Shown here piece by piece: positions 25,747-36,222 of a stretch of 64,000 nucleotides of DNA. The stretch comes from Desulfarculus sp. (GTDB lineage: Bacteria > Desulfobacterota > Desulfarculia > Desulfarculales > Desulfarculaceae), in assembly GCA_003605055.1 (NCBI GenBank), contig QZKP01000020.1:1-64000 (forward strand). Reading direction: 5' to 3'. Position 1 is the first letter of the stretch; every line of letters begins with the position of its first letter. The notes beneath the pieces are model-generated. The model was not told the DNA's origin. It did not search any database and worked only from the letters and a program-made list of their open reading frames with translations. Made by a program: the position numbers and the translations under genes.

Positions 25747-27045
25747 ATGGCTGCAAACGACCTTCAATCCCGGCGGGTGGTGGTGGTGGACGGCTGCCGC
25801 ACCCCCTTCCTGCGCTCCGGCACCGCCTTCAGCGACCTGATGGCCTATGACCTGGGCTGCCTGGCGGTTTCGGGGCTCGTGCAGCGCGCCCGCCTGGACC
25901 CCGCGGCGGTGGACCTGCTGGTGATGGGCACGGTGCTGGCCGACCCCCGGACCACCAACCTGGGCCGCGAGGTGGCCCTGGGCGCGGGCCTGCCCCTGTC
26001 CCTGCCGGCCTACACCGTGACCATCGCTTGCATCTCCTCCTTGCAATCCTTCATCTGCTGCCTGCAGGCCATCCAGGCCGGCCAGGCCGAGGTGGCCATC
26101 GCCGCCGGGGCCGAGCTGTTGAGCGACGTGCCCATCCGCCTGCGGCGGCCCCTGCGCAAGCGCCTGATCGCCGCCCAGAAGGTAAAGGGCCTCCCGGGCT
26201 ACCTGGGGCTGGCCAAGGGACTGCACCTCAGCGACCTGCTGCCCGAGCTGCCGGCCATCGCCGAGTTCTCCACCGGCGAGGTGATGGGCGAGAACTGCGA
26301 GCGCCTGACCAAGCGCCTGGGCATCAGCCGCCAAGAGCAGGACGAGTACGCGCTGCTGTCCCACCAGCGGGCGGCCGCGGCCACGGCCGAGGGCCACCTG
26401 GCCCGGCAGATCGTGCCGGCCTATGTGCCGCCCTTCCGGGAGCCGGTGACCCAGGACAACGGCTTTAGGGGCGACACCACCCTGGAGAAGCTGGGCCAGC
26501 TCAAGCCGGTCTTCGACCGCCGCTTCGGCACGGTCACCGCGGGCAACAGCTCCTTTCTCACCGACGGGGCCGGCGCGGTGCTTCTGATGAGCGAAGAGGC
26601 CGCCGCCCGCCTGGGCTGCCGGCCCCTGGCCTACGTGCGCGCCGCCTCCGCCGCGGCCCTGGACCCTCAGGAAGAGCTGCTCCTGGGCCCGGCCTTGACC
26701 ATGCCCCGGGCCCTGGCCGCCGCCGGCCTGGAGCTGGAGGAAGTGCAGGTCATCGAGCTGCACGAGGCCTTCGCCGGCCAGGTGCTGGCCGTGCTCAGGA
26801 TGCTGGACGACGAGGAGTTCTGCCGGCAGCGACTGGGCCGGGAGCGGCCGCTGGGCGCGGTGGACCTGGCCCGGCTCAACGCCTGGGGCGGCTCCTTGAG
26901 CGTGGGGCACCCCTTCGGGGCCACCGGCGCCCGCCTGATCATGACCTGCTGCGACCGGCTGCAACAAGTCAAGGGCCGCTACGGCCTGGTGGCGGCCTGC
27001 GCGGCCGGAGCCCAGGGCATCGGCCTGGTTCTGGAGGCGGCGTGA
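25747..27045 (+). CDS. Acetyl-CoA acyltransferase (thiolase), FadI/FadA type
   Basis: A 432-residue thiolase. Cys95 (VTIACISSLQS) is the acyl-accepting nucleophile, the His of ELHEAFAGQ and GHPFGATG are present, and Cys418 lies in AACAAGAQG, a variant of the usual CxGGGxG. It catalyses the last step of beta-oxidation: 3-oxoacyl-CoA plus CoA gives acetyl-CoA plus a shortened acyl-CoA. Translation is coupled to the next gene (TGATG). Together they resemble the FadI-FadJ pair. Confidence 0.88.
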   Translation: MAANDLQSRRVVVVDGCRTPFLRSGTAFSDLMAYDLGCLAVSGLVQRARLDPAAVDLLVMGTVLADPRTTNLGREVALGAGLPLSLPAYTVTIACISSLQSFICCLQAIQAGQAEVAIAAGAELLSDVPIRLRRPLRKRLIAAQKVKGLPGYLGLAKGLHLSDLLPELPAIAEFSTGEVMGENCERLTKRLGISRQEQDEYALLSHQRAAAATAEGHLARQIVPAYVPPFREPVTQDNGFRGDTTLEKLGQLKPVFDRRFGTVTAGNSSFLTDGAGAVLLMSEEAAARLGCRPLAYVRAASAAALDPQEELLLGPALTMPRALAAAGLELEEVQVIELHEAFAGQVLAVLRMLDDEEFCRQRLGRERPLGAVDLARLNAWGGSLSVGHPFGATGARLIMTCCDRLQQVKGRYGLVAACAAGAQGIGLVLEAA

Positions 27046-29192
27046 TGGCAAACAACGACCTAATGGCCACCGACCACCCGGGCGCCATCCGCATACAGCG
27101 GCGGCCCGACGGCGTGGCCTTGGTGATCCTGGACCATCCCAGCAAACCGGTGAACACCATCTCCATCTCCCTGTTGCGGGAGGTGGAGGCCAAGGTGGAG
27201 CCCCTGCTGGGCGACCCGGAGGTCAAGGCCCTGGTCCTGGTCTCGGCCAAGAAGGACAGCTTCGTGGCCGGGGCGGACCTGGATGTGCTGGACCGTACCG
27301 ACAGCGCCGCGGAGATATCCTCCCTGTCAACAGACGGCAACCGGCTGCTCAGCCGCCTGGCCGACTCGCCCAAGCCGGTGGTGGCCGCGGTGCACGGCGC
27401 GGCCCTGGGCGGCGGCCTGGAGGTGGCCCTGGCCTGCCACTACATCCTGGCCTCGGACCACCCGGCCACGGTGCTGGGCCAGGCCGAGGTGATGCTGGGG
27501 CTGCTGCCGGCCGGCGGCGGCACCCAGCGCCTGGTGCGGCGGGTGGGCCTGATCCAAGGCCTGCCGCTATTGCTCACCGGCAAGCGGGTGCAGGCCCGGC
27601 GGGCCTATCGCCTGGGCCTGGTGGACGCCCTGACCACCCCCGGCGGCATCTCCGAGACCGGGGCCCGGGCCGCCCTGGCCCTGGCCGCGGGCACGCTGAG
27701 CCGGCGGCGGCGCCGGCGCTCCTGGCCCGAGAAGCTGGCCGCCCTGGCGCCGGTGCGGGAGATGATAATCAACAAGGCCCGCCAGCAGGTGCTGGCGCAG
27801 ACCAGGGGCAACTACCCCGCCCCGCTCAAAATATTGGAGTGCGTGCAGACCGGGCTCAAGAAGGGGCTGGCCGCGGGCCTGAAGTTGGAGTCCTCCTATT
27901 TCGGCGAGTTGGCCGTGGGGCCGGTGAGCCGCAACCTGGTGCGGCTGTTCCATGCCATGAACGCGGCCAAAAAGCAGACCTTGGCCCAGCCCCCCCAGGA
28001 GGTGCGGCGCCTGGCCGTGCTGGGCGGCGGCTTCATGGGCGCGGGCATCGCCTCGGTCTCGGTGGGACTGGGCCCGGTGACGGTACGCGACCTGGACCCG
28101 GCGGTGCTGGCCCGCTGCGCGCGGGAGGTGGAAGGCGGCCTGAGCAAGCAACGGCGGGCCGGCTCCATCACCAAGCTGGAGCGGGACCGCCGCTGGTCGC
28201 GGCTGCACCTGACCACCAGCGCCCAGGACCTGGCCGGCGCGGAGCTGGTCATCGAGGCGGTGTTCGAGGACCTGGCCCTCAAGCAGCGGGTGCTGGCCGA
28301 GTGCGAGGAGCTGATCTCCCCGCAGGCGGTGTTCGCCTCCAACACCTCGGCCCTGCCCATCGGCCAGATCGCGGCCCGGGCCGCCCGCCCGGAGCGGGTG
28401 GTGGGCATGCACTACTTCTCGCCGGTGCCCAAGATGCCGCTGTTGGAGATCGTGGTGCCCGACGCCGCGGCCGAGTGGGCGGTGGCCACGGCCCTGAGGT
28501 TCGGCCAGCGCCAGGGCAAGACCGTGATCCTGGTCAAGGACCGCCCCGGCTTCTACACCAGCCGCATCCTGGGCCCCTACATGAACGAGGCCCTGATCCT
28601 GCTGGCCGAGGGCGCGCGCATCGAGACCCTGGACCGGGTGATGAGGGACTTCGGCTTCCCGGTGGGGCCCATGACCCTCTTGGACGAGGTGGGCCTGGAC
28701 GTGGTGGCCCACGTCTCCCGCGACCTGGGCCGGGCCTTCGCCGCCCGGGGGGTGGAGCCCAACCCGGGGCTGATCAAGATGGTCGAGGCCGGCTACCAGG
28801 GCCGCAAGAACAACAGGGGCTTTTACAAGTACCCGGCCAAAGACGGCAAGAAGCAGCCCAACACGCGGGTGTACCACTACTTCAGCCAGGAGGGCCGCCA
28901 CGAGTTCACCCCGGCGGACATCGCCGAGCGCCTGGCCCTGTTGATGGTCAACGAGGCGGCGCTCTGCCTGCAGGAGGGGGTGATAGGCTCGCCGCGCACC
29001 GGCGACCTGGGGGCCATCCTGGGCCTGGGCTTCCCGCCCTTCCGCGGCGGGCCCTTCCGCTACCTGGACGCGGCCCAGCCGGACAAGGTGGTGGCCCGCA
29101 TGGAGCAGCTCATGATCAAGTGCGGCCCCCGCTTCCAGCCGGCGCCGCTGCTCAAGGACCACGCCAAGAGCGGCCGCGGCTTCTACGCCTAG
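27045..29192 (+). CDS. Enoyl-CoA hydratase/3-hydroxyacyl-CoA dehydrogenase, FadJ/FadB type
   Basis: A 715-residue bifunctional enzyme. Residues 1-200 form a crotonase domain (VAGADLDVLDR; oxyanion loop VHGAALGGGLEVALACHY; catalytic Glu region GQAEVMLGLLPAGGGTQRL). From about residue 320 a 3-hydroxyacyl-CoA dehydrogenase follows, with the NAD Rossmann motif LGGGFMGAGIAS, ASNTSALPI, catalytic His in GMHYFSPVPKMPLLEIV, and two C-terminal helical domains. It performs hydration and oxidation in beta-oxidation. The ATG overlaps the thiolase stop. Confidence 0.92.
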   Translation: MANNDLMATDHPGAIRIQRRPDGVALVILDHPSKPVNTISISLLREVEAKVEPLLGDPEVKALVLVSAKKDSFVAGADLDVLDRTDSAAEISSLSTDGNRLLSRLADSPKPVVAAVHGAALGGGLEVALACHYILASDHPATVLGQAEVMLGLLPAGGGTQRLVRRVGLIQGLPLLLTGKRVQARRAYRLGLVDALTTPGGISETGARAALALAAGTLSRRRRRRSWPEKLAALAPVREMIINKARQQVLAQTRGNYPAPLKILECVQTGLKKGLAAGLKLESSYFGELAVGPVSRNLVRLFHAMNAAKKQTLAQPPQEVRRLAVLGGGFMGAGIASVSVGLGPVTVRDLDPAVLARCAREVEGGLSKQRRAGSITKLERDRRWSRLHLTTSAQDLAGAELVIEAVFEDLALKQRVLAECEELISPQAVFASNTSALPIGQIAARAARPERVVGMHYFSPVPKMPLLEIVVPDAAAEWAVATALRFGQRQGKTVILVKDRPGFYTSRILGPYMNEALILLAEGARIETLDRVMRDFGFPVGPMTLLDEVGLDVVAHVSRDLGRAFAARGVEPNPGLIKMVEAGYQGRKNNRGFYKYPAKDGKKQPNTRVYHYFSQEGRHEFTPADIAERLALLMVNEAALCLQEGVIGSPRTGDLGAILGLGFPPFRGGPFRYLDAAQPDKVVARMEQLMIKCGPRFQPAPLLKDHAKSGRGFYA

Positions 29193-29217
29193 CTAGCCGC
29201 ATCTCTGGGAGGAGAAA

Positions 29218-30738
29218 TTGCGCTCGGTTTACTTGACCTCGGACCACCAGGAGTTTCGGCGCCAGACGCGCCGCTTTCTGGAGCAGGAAGTGGCCCCCCA
29301 GGCCGAGGCCTGGGAGGCGGCCGGCGCCATCCCGCGGGACATATTCCGCCGCATGGGCGAGTTGGGCCTCTTAGGCATCCTCTTCCCCGAGGAATACGGA
29401 GGCAGCGCGGGCGACATATTCTTCGCCATGGTGTTTTTGGAGGAGCTGCCCCGCTCGCGCATGGGCGGCTTCTGCGCCGCGGTGGCGGTGCAGCAGTTCA
29501 TGGCCACGGCCCATATCTACAAGCACGGCAGCGAGGAGCTGAAGCAAAACTACTTGGTGCCCTCCATCACAGGGGAGAAGGTGGGCGCTTTGGCCATCAC
29601 CGAGCCGGACACGGGCAGCGACGTGGCCGCCATCCGCAGCAAGGCCGTGCGCCAGGGCGACCACTGGCTGATCAACGGGGCCAAGACCTTCATCACCAAC
29701 GGCGCCGACGGTCACTTCTACACCCTGGCCTGCAAGACCCAGCCCCAGGCGGGAGCGGCGGGCATCAGCCTGATCGTGGTGGACCGCGACGCGCCCGGCG
29801 TCAGCGTGGCCCGCCGCCTGAAGAAGATGGGCTGGTACTCCTCGGACACCGCCGAGCTGGCCTTCACGGACGTGCGGGTGCCGGCCGGGCGCCTGGTGGG
29901 CCAGGAGAACATGGGCTTCTACTACATCATGGACGCCTTCGCCCTGGAGCGCCTCAGCGGCGCGGCCATGGCCGTGGGCTCGGCCCAGCTCTGCCTGGAG
30001 GAGACCCTGGCCTACATGCGCCAGCGCACCGCCTTCGGCCGGCCCCTGACCAGGTTCCAGGTGCTCAGCCACCGCCTGGCGGACATGGCCACCGAGCTGG
30101 AGGCCGCCCGCCAGCTCACCTACCACGCGGCCTGGCTCATGGCCCAGGGCCATGCCTGCACCAGCGAGTGCTCCATGGCCAAGCTCTACACCAGCGAGCT
30201 GGCCAAGCGGGTGACCGATGCCTGCCTGCAGGCCTTCGGCGGCTTCGGCTTCATGGAAGAGTACCCCATGGCCCGCTTCAACCGCGACGCCCGCGTCGGC
30301 ACCATCGTGGGCGGCACCAGCGAGATCATGCGCGAGATCATCTCCCGGCTGATGATCGGCGAGAGCCAGCCCGCCGCGGCCCAGCAGAGCCAGGGCCAGG
30401 CGGCCGCGGCTGGCGGCGCCGCCGCGCTGATGCGCTCCCTGCCCGGCCTCTTCCGGCCCCAGGCGGTGCCGGGCTGGTCGGCGGTGTTCCACTTCGAGCT
30501 GGCCGGCGCCGCGCCGGACAAGTGGACGCTCAGCGTGCGCGAGGGAAGTTGCAGCGTGGCCGAGGGGCACGCCGGCCAGGCCGACTGCCGGGTAGAGATG
30601 AGCGCGGCCACCCTGGAGGGCCTGGCCGCGGGCAGCCTGGACCCCCAGGCCGCCTTCATGGCCGGTACGGTCAAGGTGAGCGACCTCTCCCAGATGCTCA
30701 ACTACCTGAAGGCCTTCCGCCTGGGCAACAGCAAGTAG
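29218..30738 (+). CDS. Acyl-CoA dehydrogenase fused to a C-terminal SCP2 sterol-carrier domain
   Basis: A 506-residue protein. Residues 1-385 are a complete acyl-CoA dehydrogenase: LAITEPDTGSDVA and FAD-binding TFITNG, the C-terminal four-helix region with QAFGGFGFMEEYPMARFNRDAR, and GGTSEIMREII. After a Gln/Ala-rich linker (about 388-400), residues 405-503 form an SCP2-type domain (WSAVFHFELAG, CRVEMSAATLEGLAAGSLDPQAAFMAGTVKVSD). The fusion might bind or deliver a hydrophobic acyl-CoA. The start is TTG at 29218, 4 bases after GGGAGGAG; no ATG gives a full N-terminus. Confidence 0.88.
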   Translation: MRSVYLTSDHQEFRRQTRRFLEQEVAPQAEAWEAAGAIPRDIFRRMGELGLLGILFPEEYGGSAGDIFFAMVFLEELPRSRMGGFCAAVAVQQFMATAHIYKHGSEELKQNYLVPSITGEKVGALAITEPDTGSDVAAIRSKAVRQGDHWLINGAKTFITNGADGHFYTLACKTQPQAGAAGISLIVVDRDAPGVSVARRLKKMGWYSSDTAELAFTDVRVPAGRLVGQENMGFYYIMDAFALERLSGAAMAVGSAQLCLEETLAYMRQRTAFGRPLTRFQVLSHRLADMATELEAARQLTYHAAWLMAQGHACTSECSMAKLYTSELAKRVTDACLQAFGGFGFMEEYPMARFNRDARVGTIVGGTSEIMREIISRLMIGESQPAAAQQSQGQAAAAGGAAALMRSLPGLFRPQAVPGWSAVFHFELAGAAPDKWTLSVREGSCSVAEGHAGQADCRVEMSAATLEGLAAGSLDPQAAFMAGTVKVSDLSQMLNYLKAFRLGNSK

Positions 30739-31001
30739 CGCCTCCCGCGGCGGGATACAAATAAGGCGGGGTTGTCTCAGCGGGCCAGGGTCGCCCAAAA
30801 CAATCACTTCGTCCTCGCCCGCAGCCGGCGGCCAGCCTCAAACTCAATGAGCGGGGATAAGCCCCGCTCCTACAGCAAAGCCCGTTATCAGCCAGGCGGC
30901 GTCAAGCGAACCTGGTCTTCATTCCCCTCTCCGCCTCTCATCGCCCCCGACTGCAAGGCCAAGGGCGGCTCCAAGTAGAATTACTTTGGAGGGGTGGCGG
31001 C
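30739..31001. other. Intergenic region with an isolated REP-like hairpin
   Basis: This 263-base gap separates convergent genes. At 30849-30869 it contains GAGCGGGG-ATAAG-CCCCGCTC, an 8-bp perfect stem followed by CTACAG. On the minus strand it begins CTGTAGGAGCGGGG, the form of REP palindromes known from other proteobacteria. No second copy or RAYT transposase was noticed in the window. It may serve as a terminator, but there is no T-tract. Confidence 0.5.
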
Positions 31002-32318
31002 TCAAGACCGGGGGAAGTGCATGTTCTTCAGGTCGGCCAGTTCGATGCCGTAGAGCTTCTTGATCTTCTGGGGCTCCAGCACGAAGATCAGCCAGCCCAG
31101 CAGGTGATCCTGGTCCCTCAGCTCAAAGGCCAGCTCCACGCTCTGGGCGCTGCCGCCGGGCGTCTGGCGATAGACCACCAGCACCTTGTGCAGGGAGTCG
31201 GGGGCGCCGGCGAACTTGACGTGCTCGTAGGTGGTGCCCACCATCTTCTTGGCGTCCTGCCCCTGGTCCGCCCAGTGGGCGTCGAAGACCTTTTTGTCCT
31301 TGTCCAGGAGCACCAGGCCGCGGTAGGGCACCGCGCCCGGCTCCTGCATCTCAAAGAAGCTCTTCAACTTCCGGCTGCTCTGCCTGCGATCGCCCTCGCT
31401 CAGGGGGCGGGCCAGCAGGGAGGCCAGCAGCATGTAGTCCTTGGCCAAAAGATTGCGGAACTCCAGGCGGTGCTGGCTGACTGCCCGCTGAGTGGTCATC
31501 AGGTAGGGGTAGGTGATCAGGGCGGCCGCGCTGAGCAGGGCCGACAGGCCCAGGGAGATGAACAGCCAGCGGCGCAGCCGCCTGAGCCGCTGGCGGGTGC
31601 GCACCGCCGCGGTTACGTCCCGGGCCACGGCCACCACCCCCTGGAAGCCGCCCTGGGCGTCCTTGAGCGGCGACAGGCTCAGGGCCAAGTGGCGCTGGCC
31701 GCGGGTCGGGTGCTGGATGCTCAGGGGCGCCTCCAGCACCCGCTGGCCGGCCTGGGCCTTGGCCAGCAGCTCGCGGTAGGCCTGGGGGTCCTCGAACACC
31801 TGCTCGGCCGTGGTGTGGCCCACCTGGCTCCAGTCCCGGCCGTAGAGCCTGGCCGCCGCCCGGTTCCAGGCCTGCACGCGGCCCTCGGCGTCGCTGATGG
31901 CCACCGCGTCGGGCATCTGGTCGCACAACTCCTTGAAACCGAACAGCGCCCGACTGGCCTGGTCCAGGCGCTGGGCCAGCAGGCGGCTTATCTCCTGCAC
32001 CGCCCCGGGGAAGTCCCTGAAGAAGTCGCTGATCTTGTCCGCGGGAATGCGGATGGCCTTTACATCGCCGCGCGCCCTTAGGGTGGCGGTGCGCTCCGAG
32101 CCCAGCAGAAAGGCTATTTCCCCGAAGATGTCCCCCGGCCGGGTCACCGCGGAGATCACCTGTTGGCCCTTGAGCACGTCCAGCTCGCCGGAAACCAGGA
32201 CGTACAGGGCCGCGCCCTGCTCTCCCTCCAGGAAAACGTTCTGTCCTCCGGAAAAGGAGACCAGGTACTTGGCCAGGTTTGGGTTGCCCAGAACCTTGTC
32301 CAGCATCAGGGGCGTCAC
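31002..32318 (-). CDS. Membrane sensor with cNMP-binding, PAS and extracytoplasmic domains but no output domain
   Basis: A 438-residue protein with a cyclic-nucleotide-binding domain at about 15-120 (VLVSGELDVLKG, RPGDIFGEIAFLLGSERTATLRA with the phosphate-binding-cassette-like Arg), then PAS at about 128-240 (MPDAVAISDAEGRVQAWNRAAARLYG). A basic stop-transfer region (RQRLRRLRR) precedes one membrane helix (251-272), and a C-terminal domain of about 165 residues follows. It lies beyond the membrane if the N-terminus is cytosolic. No kinase, GGDEF, methyl-accepting or DNA-binding domain is present. Possibly it acts through a partner protein; none is adjacent. Start ATG at 32318. Confidence 0.75.
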   Translation of the reverse strand: MTPLMLDKVLGNPNLAKYLVSFSGGQNVFLEGEQGAALYVLVSGELDVLKGQQVISAVTRPGDIFGEIAFLLGSERTATLRARGDVKAIRIPADKISDFFRDFPGAVQEISRLLAQRLDQASRALFGFKELCDQMPDAVAISDAEGRVQAWNRAAARLYGRDWSQVGHTTAEQVFEDPQAYRELLAKAQAGQRVLEAPLSIQHPTRGQRHLALSLSPLKDAQGGFQGVVAVARDVTAAVRTRQRLRRLRRWLFISLGLSALLSAAALITYPYLMTTQRAVSQHRLEFRNLLAKDYMLLASLLARPLSEGDRRQSSRKLKSFFEMQEPGAVPYRGLVLLDKDKKVFDAHWADQGQDAKKMVGTTYEHVKFAGAPDSLHKVLVVYRQTPGGSAQSVELAFELRDQDHLLGWLIFVLEPQKIKKLYGIELADLKNMHFPRS

Positions 32319-32418
32319 CCTTCTAATGGGTTCGCAGGCCCTCCCCTATTTATTTTGCACTAGCCGGGCCGCGGCGTGCAGGATGTTTTGGGGACCGCGG
32401 CCGCCGCCCGGCCCCGGC

Positions 32419-32760
32419 CTAGCCGGTCTGCCAGGAGCCCCCGGCCTGGGTGATGACCTGCTTGGACAGGACCAGCCCCGCCTCCAGGACCCGCCAGAAG
32501 GGGGTGCAGCCGTACTTCTCCGGGATCACCTTGGTCCAGCGGTCCGAGGCCAGATAGGCCTGTAGCTCGGCCGCGGAGCGGAACAGGTAAAAGGCCCCCC
32601 ACTGCCCCTGCTCTTGATCCACCCACCAGCACTTGTACTCCACCGCCGCCATCTCGGCGAAGGCCGGATAGCTGGTGCTGAACTGAGCCCGCAGCTCCTG
32701 GGTGCTGGGCATCTGTTGAGGCTGGAACACCACCCACAGGGCCCGCTTTTCCTCTGCCAC
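32419..32760 (-). CDS. Small YdhR-like (dimeric alpha-beta barrel) protein
   Basis: A 113-residue protein resembling the YdhR/ABM-like dimeric ferredoxin-fold family: LWVVFQPQQM, KCWWVDQEQGQWGAFYLFRSAAELQAYLAS, then a C-terminal strand region. Members have been called putative monooxygenases, with no firm activity. It starts at a GTG with GGAGG 7 bases upstream. It sits between the sensor gene and trpA on the same strand, but nothing links it functionally to tryptophan synthesis. Confidence 0.6.
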   Translation of the reverse strand: MAEEKRALWVVFQPQQMPSTQELRAQFSTSYPAFAEMAAVEYKCWWVDQEQGQWGAFYLFRSAAELQAYLASDRWTKVIPEKYGCTPFWRVLEAGLVLSKQVITQAGGSWQTG

Positions 32761-32837
32761 TTCACGCCTCCGCTCAGGGTTGTCCTGCTCTCTGTATAGC
32801 AGGTCCGGGCCCGGCTGTTAAGCCCGCCGAGGCCGGC

Positions 32838-33637
32838 TCAGGCGCGCCCCAGGCTGCGGGCTAGGTCCTGGGCCAGCCGCTGGCAGGCGGCCAGGCCGGT
32901 CTTGGCCTGCGGCGCCTCCAGCATCTGGCGCATCAAAGCGCTGCCCACGATGACTCCGTCCGCGGCCGCGGCCAGGCCTCGGGCTTGGGCCGGCGTGGCC
33001 ACCCCGAAGCCGGCCGCCACCGGCAGCCCCGCTACTTCCCGGGCCTTTTGCAGGCCGTCCAGCAGGCCCTGGTCCAGGGCCAGCTCCGCGCCGGTGACGC
33101 CCACCAGGGCCACGTAGTACAGGAAGCCGCGGCTGACCGCCGCGATGCGGGCCAGGCGCTCCGGGGGCGTGGTGGGCGCGGCCAGGAACACCGTGTCCAG
33201 GTCTTGGCCGCGGGCGGCCTCCAGCCAGGGGCCGGCCTCCTCGGGCGGCAGGTCCGGCACGATCACCCCGGCCGCGCCGGCCCCGGCGGCCCGGGCGGCG
33301 AACTCGGCCGTACCCATGGCCAAGAGAGGATTGACGTAGGTCATCAGCACCAGCGGCGCGGCCACCCGCGCCGCGGCCCGCGCCACCAGCTCCAGCACCG
33401 ACCCCGGCGTGGCCCCGGCGGCCAGGGCCAGTTGGCTGCTCCGCTGGATCACTGGGCCGTCGGCCAGGGGGTCGGAGAAGGGCACCCCCACCTCGATGAG
33501 GTCCGCGCCGGCCTGGTCCAGGGTCTGCATCAGCTCCAGGCACAGCTCCGGGTCGGGATAGCCGCCGGTGACAAAGGGCAGGAAGGCGCAGCGCCCCTGG
33601 CCGCGGGCCGCGGCAAAGGCCTCTTTGATGGACGCGC

Positions 33638-33641
<4 letters not shown>
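32838..33641 (-). CDS. trpA: Tryptophan synthase alpha chain
   Basis: A 267-residue TIM barrel that cleaves indole-3-glycerol phosphate to indole and glyceraldehyde 3-phosphate. Catalytic Glu50 and Asp61 lie in [31 protein letters not shown], the loop [12 protein letters not shown] and phosphate-binding [10 protein letters not shown] and GVIVGSAL complete the signature. It passes indole to TrpB through the intersubunit tunnel. The ATG overlaps the trpB stop (ATGA). It is the last gene of the trpDCFBA block. Confidence 0.96.
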
Positions 33642-34867
<1,226 letters not shown>

Positions 34868-35428
34868 GGTCCTTCCTTCCCGGTTGGCTCTCCACGCCGC
34901 TGGACACGTCCACGGCGTAGGGTTTGACGATCTCCACGGCCGGGGCCACGTTGGCCGGGTTCAGCCCGCCGGCCAGGATCACCGGCCGGCGGCGGGCCAG
35001 GTCTATTGCCCGGCTCCAGTCAAAGCTGCGGCCGGTGCCCCCCGGCCGGCCGGGTGCATAGGCGTCCAAGAGCAGGGTGGCGCGGGGATAGGCCCGATGA
35101 TTCAACTCCGCGTCCTCGCCCATCCGGATGGCCTTGATGACCCCCGGCCCCAGGGCCGCTACGTCATCTGCGCTCTCGCGGCCGTGCAGCTGCACCAGGT
35201 GCAGGCCGCAAAAGGCGCGCACCCGCTGCACCTCTTGCCGGGGGGCGTCCACGAACACGCCCACCGCCTGTACCCAGCGCGGCAGGGCCCGCACGATCTC
35301 CCGGGCCCGTAGCGGCGTCACCTGGCGGGGGCTGGCCGCAAAGACCAGGCCCAGCATGTCCGCGCCCAGGCGAGCGGCGGCCAGGGCGTCCTCCACCGTG
35401 GTCAGGCCGCAGATCTTCACCAGCACCA

Positions 35429-36220
35429 TCAGTCCGCCTCCGCCAGGGCGCGCAGGGCGGCCGCCGGGTCCGGCGCGCGCATCAGATGGCTGCCCACCAG
35501 GAAGGCGTCCAGGCCGCCGGCCCGCAGGCGGGCCGCCTGCTCCGGCCCGCTGATGCCGCTCTCGGCCACCACCGTGGTGCTGGCCGGAATCAGCGGGCGC
35601 AGGCGCAGGCTGGCATTGAGGTCCACCTGCAAGCTGCGCAGGTCGCGGTTGTTGACGCCCACCAGCGCCGGCCCCAGGGCCAGCACCGGCTCCAGCTCGA
35701 CCTCCTCGTGCACCTCGGGCAGCACGGCCAGGCCCAGTTCGCGGGCCTGCTGGTACAGGTCCCGGAGTTGGCCCGGCTCCAGAGCCGCGGCGATGAGCAG
35801 CACCGCGTCGGCTCCGGCGGCGCGGGCCTCGTAGAGCTGCGCCGAGGCGATGATGAAGTCCTTGCGCAGCACCGGCAGCCCCACCGCGGCGCGGGCCTGC
35901 CGCAGGTCCGTCAGCGACCCCTGGAAAAAGGGACCGTCGGTGAGCACCGACAGCGCCGCCGCCCCGCCGGCCTGGTAGCGGACGGCCCGGCTCGCCGGGT
36001 CCACCTCCGCGGCCAGGCGGCCGGCCGAGGGCGAGGCGCGTTTGATCTCGGCGATGACGGCCCGGCCGGGGCGGGCCCGCAGGGCGGCCAGGAAGTCCCG
36101 CGGCGGCGGCGCCTCTTCGGCCAGCCGCCGCAGCTCGGCCGCGCGGCCGGCCAGGGCGGCCGCCTCCAGGCGCTTGTGCTCCAGGATGCGCCGCAGCACG
36201 TCGGGCATAGGCCGGGCCAC
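35429..36220 (-). CDS. trpC: Indole-3-glycerol-phosphate synthase
   Basis: A 263-residue TIM barrel that closes the indole ring. Visible motifs: VIAEIKRASPSAG (catalytic Lys), LSVLTDGPFFQGS, PVLRKDFII, VGVNNRDLRSLQVDL and VAESGISG. It is not fused to TrpF as in E. coli. The GTG at 36220, 2 bases after trpD, gives the listed length; an ATG four codons in is equally compatible with the family. Confidence 0.95.
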   Translation of the reverse strand: MARPMPDVLRRILEHKRLEAAALAGRAAELRRLAEEAPPPRDFLAALRARPGRAVIAEIKRASPSAGRLAAEVDPASRAVRYQAGGAAALSVLTDGPFFQGSLTDLRQARAAVGLPVLRKDFIIASAQLYEARAAGADAVLLIAAALEPGQLRDLYQQARELGLAVLPEVHEEVELEPVLALGPALVGVNNRDLRSLQVDLNASLRLRPLIPASTTVVAESGISGPEQAARLRAGGLDAFLVGSHLMRAPDPAAALRALAEAD

Positions 36221-36222
36221 GC

